NCBI RefSeq assembly: GCF_000379725.1
Contig: NZ_KB903631.1
Location: forward strand, 1 to 64,000
Length of the DNA: 64,000 bases
Reading direction: 5' to 3'
DNA from: Cytophaga aurantiaca DSM 3654
GTDB lineage: Bacteria; Bacteroidota; Bacteroidia; Cytophagales; Cytophagaceae
Part shown: piece after piece, positions 1 to 8,321 of the stretch
Numbering within the stretch: position 1 is the first letter of the stretch
Layout: every line of letters begins with the position of its first letter
The notes under the pieces: generated by a model
Databases searched by the model: none
What the model was told of the DNA's origin: nothing
The model's input: only the letters and a program-made list of their open reading frames with translations
Made by a program: the position numbers and the translations under genes

Positions 1-29
1 AAGGTTTTTCATTGTATTGAGAGTAGCTT

Positions 30-98
30 ACTGGTTCGGAGCATCCCGTTTTTTAAACAGGAGGGGCACATAGTTCGAACCCAGTATCTCCCACCAAA
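30..98 (+). repeat. tRNA-Lys-derived repeat, copy A1
   Basis: This looks like a degenerate tRNA. It has a D-arm-like segment, an anticodon arm whose 7-base loop TTTTTAA would read UUU (Lys), a T-loop TTCGAAC, and an acceptor 3' strand ATCTCCC followed by ACCA. The T-stem 5' strand (CATAG) does not pair properly with CCAGT, and the 5' acceptor strand does not match ATCTCCC. I therefore read it as tRNA-derived rather than functional. Bases 30-94 recur without a visible mismatch at 482-546, on either side of the GIY-YIG gene. Confidence 0.6.
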
Positions 99-101
99 TA
101 A

Positions 102-131
102 AGGCCTTACAGAAATGTGAGGCCTTTATAT
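102..131 (+). terminator. terminator-like hairpin after repeat A1
   Basis: The inverted repeat AGGCCTTACA / TGTGAGGCCT with a GAAA loop is followed by a T-rich stretch. The same hairpin follows the second tRNA-like repeat at 554-585, so it belongs to the repeating unit. Confidence 0.6.
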
Positions 132-151
132 TTATAGTGTTTTTCGTAGCG

Positions 152-225
152 TTTAGAGTAGTGGCTCAGCTGGTTCAACTCTACTGCTTCGAATTAGATT
201 TTTTAGAAAGTTTTTATTTAAATAT
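152..225 (+). repeat. tRNA-like repeat, copy B1
   Basis: The segment GGCTCAGCTGGTTCAA resembles a tRNA D-arm. It is followed by an anticodon-arm-like CTGCTTCGA and then TTTTTTAGAAAGTTTTTATTT. A close copy lies at 606-680. The unit order is A-repeat, hairpin, B-repeat, GIY-YIG gene; in the second unit the gene is missing. Confidence 0.5.
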
Positions 226-231
226 TTTATC

Positions 232-477
232 ATGTTTCATTTTTACATTCTGTATTCGGTTACAAGAGACTCATATTACATTGGTCATACAGGCGATACT
301 ATGGAAGAGCGTCTTCGAAAACATAATTCAAATCATAAGGGTTTTACAGGAGGAACTGGCGATTGGATTGTTTCTTACAGAGAAGAATTTACAACAAAAG
401 AATTGGCATATAAGCGTGAAAGGGAAGTAAAAGCATGGAAAAGTAGAAAGCGGATTATTCAACTTATTGGGAATTAG
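232..477 (+). CDS. GIY-YIG nuclease domain protein (UPF0213-like)
   Basis: An 81-residue single-domain GIY-YIG protein. The core is visible as FYILYS near residues 4-9 and YYIGHTGD near 16-23, then the conserved arginine in ERLRKHN and the family C-terminal part with KREREVKAWKSRKR. This length is normal for the small stand-alone UPF0213/YhbQ type. The fold hydrolyses DNA phosphodiester bonds with one metal ion, but the role of these small proteins is poorly known. An upstream overlapping frame (137-430) lacks family motifs. The gene sits between two identical 65-bp tRNA-derived repeats, which suggests it moved or was amplified as a unit of about 452 bp. Confidence 0.85.
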   Translation: MFHFYILYSVTRDSYYIGHTGDTMEERLRKHNSNHKGFTGGTGDWIVSYREEFTTKELAYKREREVKAWKSRKRIIQLIGN

Positions 478-481
478 TTTG

Positions 482-546
482 ACTGGTTCGGAGCATCCCG
501 TTTTTTAAACAGGAGGGGCACATAGTTCGAACCCAGTATCTCCCAC
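482..546 (+). repeat. tRNA-Lys-derived repeat, copy A2
   Basis: Second copy of the 65-bp tRNA-like segment seen at 30-94. It diverges just past the repeat (CCCACGA here, CCCACCA in copy A1). With A1 it forms a direct repeat flanking the GIY-YIG gene. Confidence 0.65.
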
Positions 547-553
547 GAATGAG

Positions 554-585
554 AGGCCTTACAGAAATGTGAGGCCTTTTTATTT
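554..585 (+). terminator. terminator-like hairpin after repeat A2
   Basis: Hairpin AGGCCTTACA / TGTGAGGCCT followed by TTTTTATTT. It is the counterpart of the hairpin at 102-131 and could end transcription reading through the GIY-YIG gene. Confidence 0.6.
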
Positions 586-605
586 ATAAGGTTTTTCATT
601 GCATT

Positions 606-684
606 GAGGTTAGTTCGACTGGTTCAGAGCAACTGCTTCGAGGCAGATTTTTAGAAAGTTTTTATTTCTAGTATTTAAATCTAC
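606..684 (+). repeat. tRNA-like repeat, copy B2
   Basis: The segment TTCGACTGGTTCAGAGCA followed by CTGCTTCGAGGCAG mimics a tRNA D-arm and anticodon arm and matches copy B1, including the trailing TTTTAGAAAGTTTTTATTT. No GIY-YIG gene follows. Apart from the REPIN-like element at 777-937, I see no gene or other clear element up to the kinase start at 1205. Confidence 0.5.
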
Positions 685-776
685 CCTGATAAATAATACT
701 ATTTTCTTAACAAGATGCTCAAAATAAATTCATACAAATTCGTTGGCACAAGGACTTGTCGTAGCTAATACGTTAT

Positions 777-937
777 GACTGACCCCAGCCGGGGTCATAT
801 GTTTATAGAATTTATCAGATTCGAATAAAACACGCACAATACAGAAGGTATTCATATACTTGTAAAATACCTTCGGTATTGTGCGTAGAAAAACCATTAT
901 ATATAGATGCTATAAATATGAGATCCCGCTGGGGTCG
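777..937. repeat. REPIN-like palindromic element, copy 1
   Basis: Left end TGACCCCAGCCGGGGTCA is followed by ATATGTTTATAG. A long internal hairpin at about 832-888 pairs ACGCACAATAC with GTATTGTGCGT. The right end is CTATAAATATGAGATCCC plus GCTGGGGTC, the inverted counterpart of the left end. Two REP-like hairpins in inverted orientation make this the most diverged of four full copies (others at 43904, 45284, 49933). Confidence 0.7.
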
Positions 938-1204
938 TTTTGGGAAATATTGTGCATACAGAGTTGTATTTATTTTGAAAGAATTGAAAAATGTGAAGTG
1001 TTCTGATTAATTAAAACATCATCAATTCAATTAGCCACTATGACATAAATCACTATTTGAGTTAAATAAAACATAATCTTGTTTTTATCCGTTTCTTATA
1101 CAAATAGCGATGCATTAATGCTGCAATTTTCTACTTATATTTAGCTGCTGTTAGATATTATTTGGTTCAATCACAAAGCCTTGTGAATTTTTAAGTAAAA
1201 TAGA

Positions 1205-2722
1205 ATGAGTTCGGAATTAGAAAATATTAAAAGAGAAAATGAATTTTTAAAAGCGGAAGTGGAGCGTTTAAAAATTCAGATTCAAACCGATGCTTATAAA
1301 ATTATTTTTGATTCCTCACCTGATATCATTATTCAATTAGATAACTCTTATAGAATCCTGATCATACATATTCCTGACATACCTGCAGAACGATTGGATA
1401 TGCTTGTAGGTAAAAATATTTTTGATGTTACTCCATTGTACGCACATGCAAAAATGCTGCATGCATTGGAAGAGGTTGTTCAGCAGGGCAAGGTAGTTGT
1501 ATATGAATCTGAAGGGGAAACTCTGGGAGCATACAGATATTATGAAAACTATTTGGCACCGATCAAAGATGAACACGATCATATTCTATCAACATACTTT
1601 ATAAGCAGAGAAGTTACTTCTCAAAAATTAGCAGAAAAGGTAATGCTTGAAAATGAGCGCAAACTTAAAACGGTTTATGAAAACTCTATTCAGATACTTA
1701 CCATTCTTGATCTGGAAAGACGATTCACCTGGTTTAATAAAAATGCGTTGGATCGAAGTCCTGCCATATTGGGACGTGCACTGGTAATGGGCGAGCGTGC
1801 GGAAACCTACATAGAAGAAAGTCAGCGCGAGTTATTCATTTTAAATTTCAATAAAGCAGTGCAGGGTGAAGTGATTACCTATCCACGGGTTGCATATGTC
1901 AATGGGCAAGCTATTCATTTGGAATATACACTGAGTCCGGTGACTGAACAAGATAAGGTAGTCGGCGTTTCGTTATCGGGTATCAATGTTACCAAACACA
2001 AAGAATACGAAGATTATTTAAAGCGCATCAATCTGGAATTGGTTCAGCAGAATGAACAGCTGAATCAATATTCTTACATCATCTCTCACAATCTGCGAGG
2101 ACCTATTGCAACGCTCATGGGATTGGTTCAGATATTTGAGCAGGAAAAAAACAACAGCATACAGATTGAAGAAGTGATGAAGCATATTTACAAATCTGCT
2201 GTCAATCTGGATTCCATTATTAAAGATTTAAATACCGTTATTTCATACGACGAACAGGTTACAAGTCTGTTCTCGAAGATTGATATCAAAGAAGAATGCG
2301 AAGCGATCGAATTTTTATTGAGCACACAGATCCACCATGCAAGTGCACAGATCGTACATCATTTTGAAAAATGCCCTGTTGTATTTTCTATTAAAAGTTA
2401 TGTGCATAGCATTTTGTATAATTTAATTTCAAATGCAATTAAATATAAACGCAATTATATTCTTCCGGTGATTCATGTATCGTGTTACATGGAAAATGAA
2501 AAGGATGTATGTATTGAATGCAGCGATAATGGCTTGGGAATTGATATGGAGAAATTCGGTGACAAACTATTCGGATTTTATAAGAGGTTTCATTCGCATG
2601 TAGATGGAAAAGGATTGGGATTGCATTTGGTTAAAAAACAGGTTGGATTGCTGGGGGGTAGAATTGAAGTGCAAAGTGTAGTAAATGAAGGAACAACGTT
2701 CAAAATAATTTTGCCGGCCTGA
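1205..2722 (+). CDS. PAS-PAS sensor histidine kinase, paralogue 1
   Basis: A 505-residue cytoplasmic histidine kinase with no transmembrane segment or signal peptide. A short N-terminal coiled coil (about 1-30) precedes PAS domain 1 (about 33-140), PAS domain 2 (about 155-275) and a coiled linker. The H-box SHNLRGP has phospho-acceptor His295. The ATP-binding domain has an N-box with N406/N410, G1 DNGLGI at 441-446 and G2 GKGLGLHL around 468-475. It would autophosphorylate in response to a cytosolic signal sensed by PAS; the ligand is unknown. No response regulator is adjacent. It is clearly paralogous to the kinases at 8322 and 11332, with H-box spacing identical to the former. Confidence 0.9.
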   Translation: MSSELENIKRENEFLKAEVERLKIQIQTDAYKIIFDSSPDIIIQLDNSYRILIIHIPDIPAERLDMLVGKNIFDVTPLYAHAKMLHALEEVVQQGKVVVYESEGETLGAYRYYENYLAPIKDEHDHILSTYFISREVTSQKLAEKVMLENERKLKTVYENSIQILTILDLERRFTWFNKNALDRSPAILGRALVMGERAETYIEESQRELFILNFNKAVQGEVITYPRVAYVNGQAIHLEYTLSPVTEQDKVVGVSLSGINVTKHKEYEDYLKRINLELVQQNEQLNQYSYIISHNLRGPIATLMGLVQIFEQEKNNSIQIEEVMKHIYKSAVNLDSIIKDLNTVISYDEQVTSLFSKIDIKEECEAIEFLLSTQIHHASAQIVHHFEKCPVVFSIKSYVHSILYNLISNAIKYKRNYILPVIHVSCYMENEKDVCIECSDNGLGIDMEKFGDKLFGFYKRFHSHVDGKGLGLHLVKKQVGLLGGRIEVQSVVNEGTTFKIILPA

Positions 2723-2760
2723 TTTTTTTGTTTAAATTAATATAAAGAGCTATAACCAGC

Positions 2761-3117
2761 ATGAACATGAAAAATAAAATCTTAATATCTATTATCGCCA
2801 TTTGCATATTTTGTTCCTTTACAGCGCAAATGATACCCACCAGTTTGAAGATCACAGTTCGGAATGAATTGGGGGCAATTGAGGGCGACGTTCAAGTAAC
2901 CTTATATGCAACCAAAGAAGATTATGAAAAAAGTCAAAATGCCGTTGCTTCTGGGAAAACAGATAGCAAAGGCATGATTTATTTTCAATATCTAAAGCAA
3001 TTGAATTTTTACATCAGCGCAGAAAAGGGAGACAGAAACAATTTTGGTGCAGGAGAGAAGATTGACAATTTAGCAGAGAACAAGGTTAATAAAGTAACGA
3101 TTATTATATCCGAATAG
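2761..3117 (+). CDS. small secreted protein with a transthyretin-like fold, unknown function
   Basis: A 118-residue protein with a signal peptide (about 1-22, ending near SFTAQ). The body has the look of a carboxypeptidase-regulatory or Cna-B-like beta-sandwich: ITVRNELGAIEGDVQVTLYA, then a DSKGMIYFQYL turn and a final strand. ATG 2761 is used, but ATG 2767 fits equally well. It starts 38 bp after the kinase stop and could be co-transcribed. The fold call is inference; no enzyme motif is visible. Confidence 0.65.
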   Translation: MNMKNKILISIIAICIFCSFTAQMIPTSLKITVRNELGAIEGDVQVTLYATKEDYEKSQNAVASGKTDSKGMIYFQYLKQLNFYISAEKGDRNNFGAGEKIDNLAENKVNKVTIIISE

Positions 3118-3187
3118 TCGAGCAATGATTTATCAAAGAATATTCGGAATAGAATATTCTTCTTTTAATATTAAAAAAACCAAATCA

Positions 3188-4492
3188 ATGAAAAAGTTTT
3201 TTGCATTGCTTGCATCGTCGGCTTTTTTAGTGTCTTGCGGAACGGATACCAATAATACTGTTGAGGCTGTAGATACTATGAGTGTCGCAGACACATCGTC
3301 TGAATTGCCCGAACCTTATGCAACGGAATCTTCAAAGAAATTCAGTAAAGCATTAGGCTGGTCGGATGGGAAAACACCTATCGCACCGAAAGGTTTCGTT
3401 GTTCAGAAGTTTGCAGACAAATTGGAAAATCCAAGATGGTTGTATGTATTGCCTAATGGAGATGTATTGGTTGCAGAAGCAGGCACGAAGGGGGCGATCA
3501 AAGCAGCAGCTGCATTCGTAAGCGGTAATTCGAAAAGCAGATTAAGTTCGGGAAGTGCCGATCGCATTACCTTGTTTCGCGATACTAATAAAGACGGTAT
3601 TCCTGACGTGCGTGATGTGTTTTTGGAAGGCTTGAATCAACCTTTGGGAATGGTATTGGTTGATAATACGTTTTATGTTGCCAACACAGACGGAGTTGTT
3701 GCATTTCCATACACAAAAGGACAAACAACTATTACATCCGCGGGAAAGAAAATAACGGATCTTCCGGCAAACGGATATAACAATCATTGGACCAGAAACA
3801 TTATTGCAGATCACGACGGATCTCACTTATACATTACGGTTGGATCGGCTAGTAACGTTGCCGAAAATGGAATTGAAGAAGAGTTCATGCGCGCAAATAT
3901 ATTGGTGATGAATGTTGATGGAAGCGATAAAAGAATCTATGCAGCAGGCTTACGCAATCCTGTTGGTGCGGCTTTTAATCCATATGACAAAACACTTTGG
4001 ACTGTAGTAAATGAGCGGGATGAATTGGGCGATGAATTGGTGCCTGATTATTTAACAAGTATACAGAAAAATGGATTTTACGGATGGCCGTATTCGTATT
4101 GGGGACAGCATCTTGATCCCCGTATGAAGGGTGAAGGCAAAGATCTTGTAAAAAGAGCAATCGTTCCGGATGTAAATCTTGGTGCGCATACTGCATCGCT
4201 TGGTCTGGCTTTTTATAATCAAACCACATTTCCTGTAAAATATCACAACGGCGCATTTATCGGTCAGCACGGCTCATGGAACAAATCCACTTTTTCCGGA
4301 TATAAAGTTGTATTTGTTCCGTTTGAAAATGGAAAGCCTAGTGGTCCGCCGGAGGATTTTTTAACTGGTTTTATTGCAAATGCAGATGAAGTATATGGCC
4401 GTCCTGTTGGTGTTGTAGTGTTACCAGACGGTTCTATTCTTGTTGCGGATGATTCAGCAAATACAATCTGGAAAATAAGTATAGCTAAATAA
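3188..4492 (+). CDS. sorbosone-dehydrogenase-like PQQ beta-propeller lipoprotein
   Basis: 434 residues from ATG 3188. This start is chosen because it gives a lipoprotein signal (MKKFFALLASSAFLVSCG) with lipobox LVSC; the frame stays open upstream to 3125 but without sense. The family signature of soluble glucose/sorbosone dehydrogenases is visible: PRWLYVLPNGDVLVAEAG, GLNQPLGM, AAGLRNPVGAAFNP, VNERDELGDELVPDY, NGFYGWPYSYWG, IGQHGSWNKSTFSGYKVVFV and DGSILVADDSANTIWKI. Family members oxidise sugars or aldoses with PQQ in the periplasm or at the cell surface. Substrate unknown. A second, T9SS-exported member lies at 33929. Confidence 0.85.
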   Translation: MKKFFALLASSAFLVSCGTDTNNTVEAVDTMSVADTSSELPEPYATESSKKFSKALGWSDGKTPIAPKGFVVQKFADKLENPRWLYVLPNGDVLVAEAGTKGAIKAAAAFVSGNSKSRLSSGSADRITLFRDTNKDGIPDVRDVFLEGLNQPLGMVLVDNTFYVANTDGVVAFPYTKGQTTITSAGKKITDLPANGYNNHWTRNIIADHDGSHLYITVGSASNVAENGIEEEFMRANILVMNVDGSDKRIYAAGLRNPVGAAFNPYDKTLWTVVNERDELGDELVPDYLTSIQKNGFYGWPYSYWGQHLDPRMKGEGKDLVKRAIVPDVNLGAHTASLGLAFYNQTTFPVKYHNGAFIGQHGSWNKSTFSGYKVVFVPFENGKPSGPPEDFLTGFIANADEVYGRPVGVVVLPDGSILVADDSANTIWKISIAK

Positions 4493-4523
4493 TACAAATA
4501 GATAGCGACAGATACATTTTAAT

Positions 4524-7139
4524 TTACTTATCACAATTACAATTATAAAATTCTTTTAGCCTAAGATCTTCGAGCAGCAGGAAGTTTAAATAATTAGGAT
4601 TAAACCATAAGTCGCACCACTCTGTTTTTCCTAATCTGGAATATTCACCGGTCAGGTATTTTATATATTCATGATCGTCTTCAAAATCTTCGTACCTAAG
4701 GGTAACGTAAAGTTTTAACGCTTCAATATTTGGGTTTGTGCGTGTGGCAATAGGTTCAATAAGAGCTTTTGCAACCGCATACTTGTCTATCGCTGTATAA
4801 AAATATGCCAGCTCCAAGCATTGACTGTCGGTCAGTATGGCATCATTGGGGTGGTAATATTTTTTAATTCCCGGAAGCATCTTATTTATTTCAGGATGCA
4901 TGGGGATGAAATTATATAAGGAATGAATGGTATACACATAATAATATTTCCATAATTCATCTTCATGAAAATCCGGTGCTTTTACACGTTTGCCAAGAGC
5001 AATAAATGCCGGAAGTTCTTTTAATGCAAAATATTCTGTTTGATATAATTTATTGGGGTTACTCGATTTTCCTTTCTTATTTTTCTTGAGAAAAAATTCA
5101 GACTTTCTGTAGGCTTCATTATTAATGGCTTCGTAGTTCATCAGCTCGTTCAAGTCGCCATATGTAGCAAAATGCTTATAAATTAAAACGAGATTATTGT
5201 AGATCAGATCATTTTTTGATTTGGCAGGAAAATATTTAGAATTGCCAAATACGTGAATACTGTCATAAAATGTTTTATCCGATATTGAACCTTGGACAGT
5301 GTATTTAAATACAAGTTCGTTGTATGTAAAAATAGGATATTTCTCTTCCCTTGGAATGCGCAACACACAAGCTTGTAGAGCTGTGCTGTCCAGCAACGAC
5401 CATTCAAGATAAACTGAAAACTGAGCTTTTTCCAACGCATTAACCAGTTCTTGTTTGGGTTTTTCGTATTTGTAAAATTCAGTTTTTAACGAATCGTATA
5501 TTTCGACTGATGTTTTGGTTTTTATTTTTTCTTTAAATTCTTGTCTGTATGTTAAGGCTACATCCAGATAGCGCTGCTGATTTAAAAAATACGATAGCAA
5601 TGTATCCGATGTGTGTTGGTTTACATAGGCACGTATTTCATCTGGTTTCATTTTTTTTACAAACTGCAAACGCGTCCCTTCAAGTTGTTTGTAAAACAAT
5701 CTCCATTGTTCTTGTTTAATTATTTTAGGCTGAATCGTAATGGTATCAAGATATGGTTTAACAAGCAGCATAAAATTATCCATTCGTGATTTTGCCAATA
5801 AGTCGTTTCCCGCTTTTTCTCCTTCAATGCTTGCAAAGGCTGCTATTTGCACTGATGTAATCTTTCCTTTGATTGCATTAAAACTCTTTGCTATTTCAAT
5901 TTGTTTGGAGCTATCCAAATTTGTTTGTCCAGAAGTGTAATAAAGCCTTAAATGTAAGGTGTCGTATGTGTTGTATGTTCGATACTTGTCAGGAACAGAT
6001 TGCAGTTTGAAGGGTTTTATATATGTTACAGGTGGATATGAAGTCTCTAATAATTTTGAAGGGACAACGATATATGACCTGTATGCTTGTAGATGTTTAT
6101 TTTTTATGAGAAAAAGATTGAATTCAATTTCCGGACCATTGGGTTGCAGTGGGTAAAAAAAGTAATGAGGTTTTTTTCTGAAACATCGTATAAGGGATGT
6201 TTCTATATAATATGTCGGAGGTGTATGCTGTCTGCAGTATTTAAGCAGTTTTTTTCTGTATATGGGCTTAGTAAGTTTTCCATTTAGTTCAAATAATGCG
6301 TTTCTTCTATTCGGCACCATAGAGAACTCTGTTGACGCACTATCAAACTGACTTAACGGAATAAATTCCTGAGTAATGCCGCTTCTGCGTCCTTTGAAAA
6401 TTTTTTTCGCGTCTTTGTACGTGCTTGTTATATAGCCTCTATCAATATACATTTTCTGGAAGCCATCCGTAGCTTTTTGTTTTTTTGAGGTATATGGTTG
6501 AAGTCCATAAGGCAAAGTTGAATTAGGTAGATCCAGTAAATGGTCGGAGTAGTCGGGGAATTTAGCCGTAGTAGAGGGTGTGTTTGTATATCCGAACACC
6601 TGTACAGCAATACATCGTTGGCGCGTGCTATCGTATGCAACAGCAAGTGCCGTGCAATTGTAGTTTTTTGAAATGATATTTTTATAATGGCCCGGAGAGT
6701 TTTTCCATAGCGTAGCCATGGTAGCCGCCGCCGCTTCATAAGTTGCTGTACTTAATGTTAGCCCATTTGAAGATGCTAAACCACCCAATGTTATTTCAAC
6801 AATATTTTCTCCAACAATGGTATACGCCAATCCTCCATGAATCTTAACACGTTCAGCAGGAGTTTTTTTTCCTTTTATTGTTTGGAAGTGAGAGATTTTC
6901 TTTTCACTCAATAAGTATTGCGCATGATCGATGGCCGCTCTGTAGAGCACATCATCCCAAACCAAATTTGGTAGCTTCTTATGTTCGCGGAGCATATTGA
7001 CGGCATCGAAGGTAAACCACTCCAATCTCGCTTTGTCGGGCTGCTGCAGATCAACAATATTGGAAGGCGTTTGAGCATTTGTGTATCGGGGTACACAAAT
7101 GAAAAAGAGCATTGTAAATAAAACAAGATAAAAACGCAT
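4524..7139 (-). CDS. CAP/SCP domain protein fused to an OmpA-like segment and long unknown C-terminus
   Basis: 871 residues with a signal peptide (about 1-22). Residues 35-185 form a CAP (CRISP/antigen 5/PR-1) domain: DHAQYL with His72, GENIVEI with Glu111 and GHYKNI with His151, the usual cavity residues. Residues about 395-470 resemble an OmpA-type peptidoglycan-binding core (AAFASIEGEKAG, then NDLLAKSRMDNF with Asn445 and Arg452). The last 400 residues are alpha-helical-looking with no family I recognise. It probably acts in the periplasm or at the envelope. It lies 96 bp downstream of the membrane protein at 7236 on the same strand. Confidence 0.75.
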   Translation of the reverse strand: MRFYLVLFTMLFFICVPRYTNAQTPSNIVDLQQPDKARLEWFTFDAVNMLREHKKLPNLVWDDVLYRAAIDHAQYLLSEKKISHFQTIKGKKTPAERVKIHGGLAYTIVGENIVEITLGGLASSNGLTLSTATYEAAAATMATLWKNSPGHYKNIISKNYNCTALAVAYDSTRQRCIAVQVFGYTNTPSTTAKFPDYSDHLLDLPNSTLPYGLQPYTSKKQKATDGFQKMYIDRGYITSTYKDAKKIFKGRRSGITQEFIPLSQFDSASTEFSMVPNRRNALFELNGKLTKPIYRKKLLKYCRQHTPPTYYIETSLIRCFRKKPHYFFYPLQPNGPEIEFNLFLIKNKHLQAYRSYIVVPSKLLETSYPPVTYIKPFKLQSVPDKYRTYNTYDTLHLRLYYTSGQTNLDSSKQIEIAKSFNAIKGKITSVQIAAFASIEGEKAGNDLLAKSRMDNFMLLVKPYLDTITIQPKIIKQEQWRLFYKQLEGTRLQFVKKMKPDEIRAYVNQHTSDTLLSYFLNQQRYLDVALTYRQEFKEKIKTKTSVEIYDSLKTEFYKYEKPKQELVNALEKAQFSVYLEWSLLDSTALQACVLRIPREEKYPIFTYNELVFKYTVQGSISDKTFYDSIHVFGNSKYFPAKSKNDLIYNNLVLIYKHFATYGDLNELMNYEAINNEAYRKSEFFLKKNKKGKSSNPNKLYQTEYFALKELPAFIALGKRVKAPDFHEDELWKYYYVYTIHSLYNFIPMHPEINKMLPGIKKYYHPNDAILTDSQCLELAYFYTAIDKYAVAKALIEPIATRTNPNIEALKLYVTLRYEDFEDDHEYIKYLTGEYSRLGKTEWCDLWFNPNYLNFLLLEDLRLKEFYNCNCDK

Positions 7140-7235
7140 AGGTAAATTTAAATGAAATAAGAAGCCGGGGTATATTTCAATTTAAATGTACAAAACATTT
7201 TATTTTCGCCATCATGAAGTTCTATTAAAAAGGGT

Positions 7236-7970
7236 TCAATATAGCTTCAACATATAGGCTGTGCTGTAGAAAAAATATAAAAAGGTGAAATTATAAGCGA
7301 ATGAGATCAACTGTTGACTGATCCGGAATAATGTGTATGAAGGAAAAATATACTTGTAGTGTCGAATATGTATATAGATCGATTTTCCTAGAGAATATAT
7401 GATGTAGAGTGCGTATAACGAGCCTGCTATCGTAGCAGGTATTCCTATTGATTCTTTCGAAGGATACTCCGTCAGATAATAATAGCTTGCGATCAAATAA
7501 ATAAAGGCAAATACAAATGAGATGGATGGCAGGATGGGATTGGGATATTTAGCGTGCGTGCCTTCCACGGCATTCCGTTTGCTGAATTGGATTCTGTAAT
7601 AAATAAATGTGCCTAAAAAATAAACCAGTGCTAGAAGTAGAATTTTATTAAGACCAATAAAGAACGGGTGTCTGGCAGCGATCATTTGAGGTGTTAAGCT
7701 TACAGCTTCATGCACATCCGAGAATGAGTAAAAGAGACAAAACACACCAAAGAAAATGGAGGACACAAGTGCTATTTCTGCTGCTATCAACAAAACAAGT
7801 AAGATGGGGAATACGGGAGAGTGTTTGCGTGCAAGCCTCGTTTCTTCAATGAGCGCAATGGAGAGCATATATATAATATAAAAGGCTCCGCCCCCTGTAA
7901 TGGCAGCGGATAAGAGTATGAGTACAAATGTTATCAGGATACAGATTCCAAAAGCTGCTAATGGTGTCAT
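7236..7970 (-). CDS. six-pass integral membrane protein, unknown function
   Basis: 244 residues with about six hydrophobic segments (around 5-35, 53-82, 108-128, 145-168, 178-196 and 218-240), short loops and no catalytic motif I recognise. It is followed at 96 bp on the same strand by the CAP-domain gene, so the two may form an operon. Function not assignable from sequence. Confidence 0.7.
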   Translation of the reverse strand: MTPLAAFGICILITFVLILLSAAITGGGAFYIIYMLSIALIEETRLARKHSPVFPILLVLLIAAEIALVSSIFFGVFCLFYSFSDVHEAVSLTPQMIAARHPFFIGLNKILLLALVYFLGTFIYYRIQFSKRNAVEGTHAKYPNPILPSISFVFAFIYLIASYYYLTEYPSKESIGIPATIAGSLYALYIIYSLGKSIYIHIRHYKYIFPSYTLFRISQQLISFAYNFTFLYFFYSTAYMLKLY

Positions 7971-8321
7971 AAAACAGGTTACATATAAAATTGAACATCG
8001 AAGATAGTATAAAAAATTATGTCCCTGATAAAATTATATTTGACGGAGTATGATAAGTCAGATCTTTAACATTCGATAAAGGTTCACGCGTATCATTTTT
8101 TTTCATAAGACTCGTCGAATCAAAAAAAATGTATGATTGGTTTGGGTAATTTTTTCAGACCTGAAATTTCAATTCCAGACCTGTTTTAATAGCTATAGGA
8201 GTACTCAAAAATGCATTATTTGCACGTCAAAGGGCTTTTCTTTTAGATTTGAAATGAATGGCGTTATGGCATCTACAAGGAAGAATAATTTTCTATATTT
8301 GACTTTCAATACAGCGTTCAA
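7971..8321. other. intergenic region between divergent genes
   Basis: About 350 bp between the minus-strand membrane protein and the plus-strand kinase. No RNA gene, family repeat or supported ORF is visible except the promoter-like box at 8294-8301. The short open frame 8137-8367 overlaps the kinase start and has no coding features. Confidence 0.5.
8294..8301 (+). promoter_or_regulatory. Bacteroidota-type -7 box (TATATTTG)
   Basis: TATATTTG matches the TAnnTTTG -7 element used by the Bacteroidota primary sigma factor and ends 21 bp before the ATG of the kinase at 8322. No good -33 TTG is seen at the expected spacing, so the promoter call is tentative. Confidence 0.4.

Noticed and set aside
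30-98. Functional tRNA-Lys gene
   Set aside because: Anticodon arm and 3' end look right, but the T-stem does not pair and the 5' acceptor strand does not match, so it is called a tRNA-derived repeat.
137-430. Open frame overlapping the GIY-YIG gene
   Set aside because: Different frame from the domain-bearing ORF, no motif, and its 5' part is tRNA-like repeat DNA.
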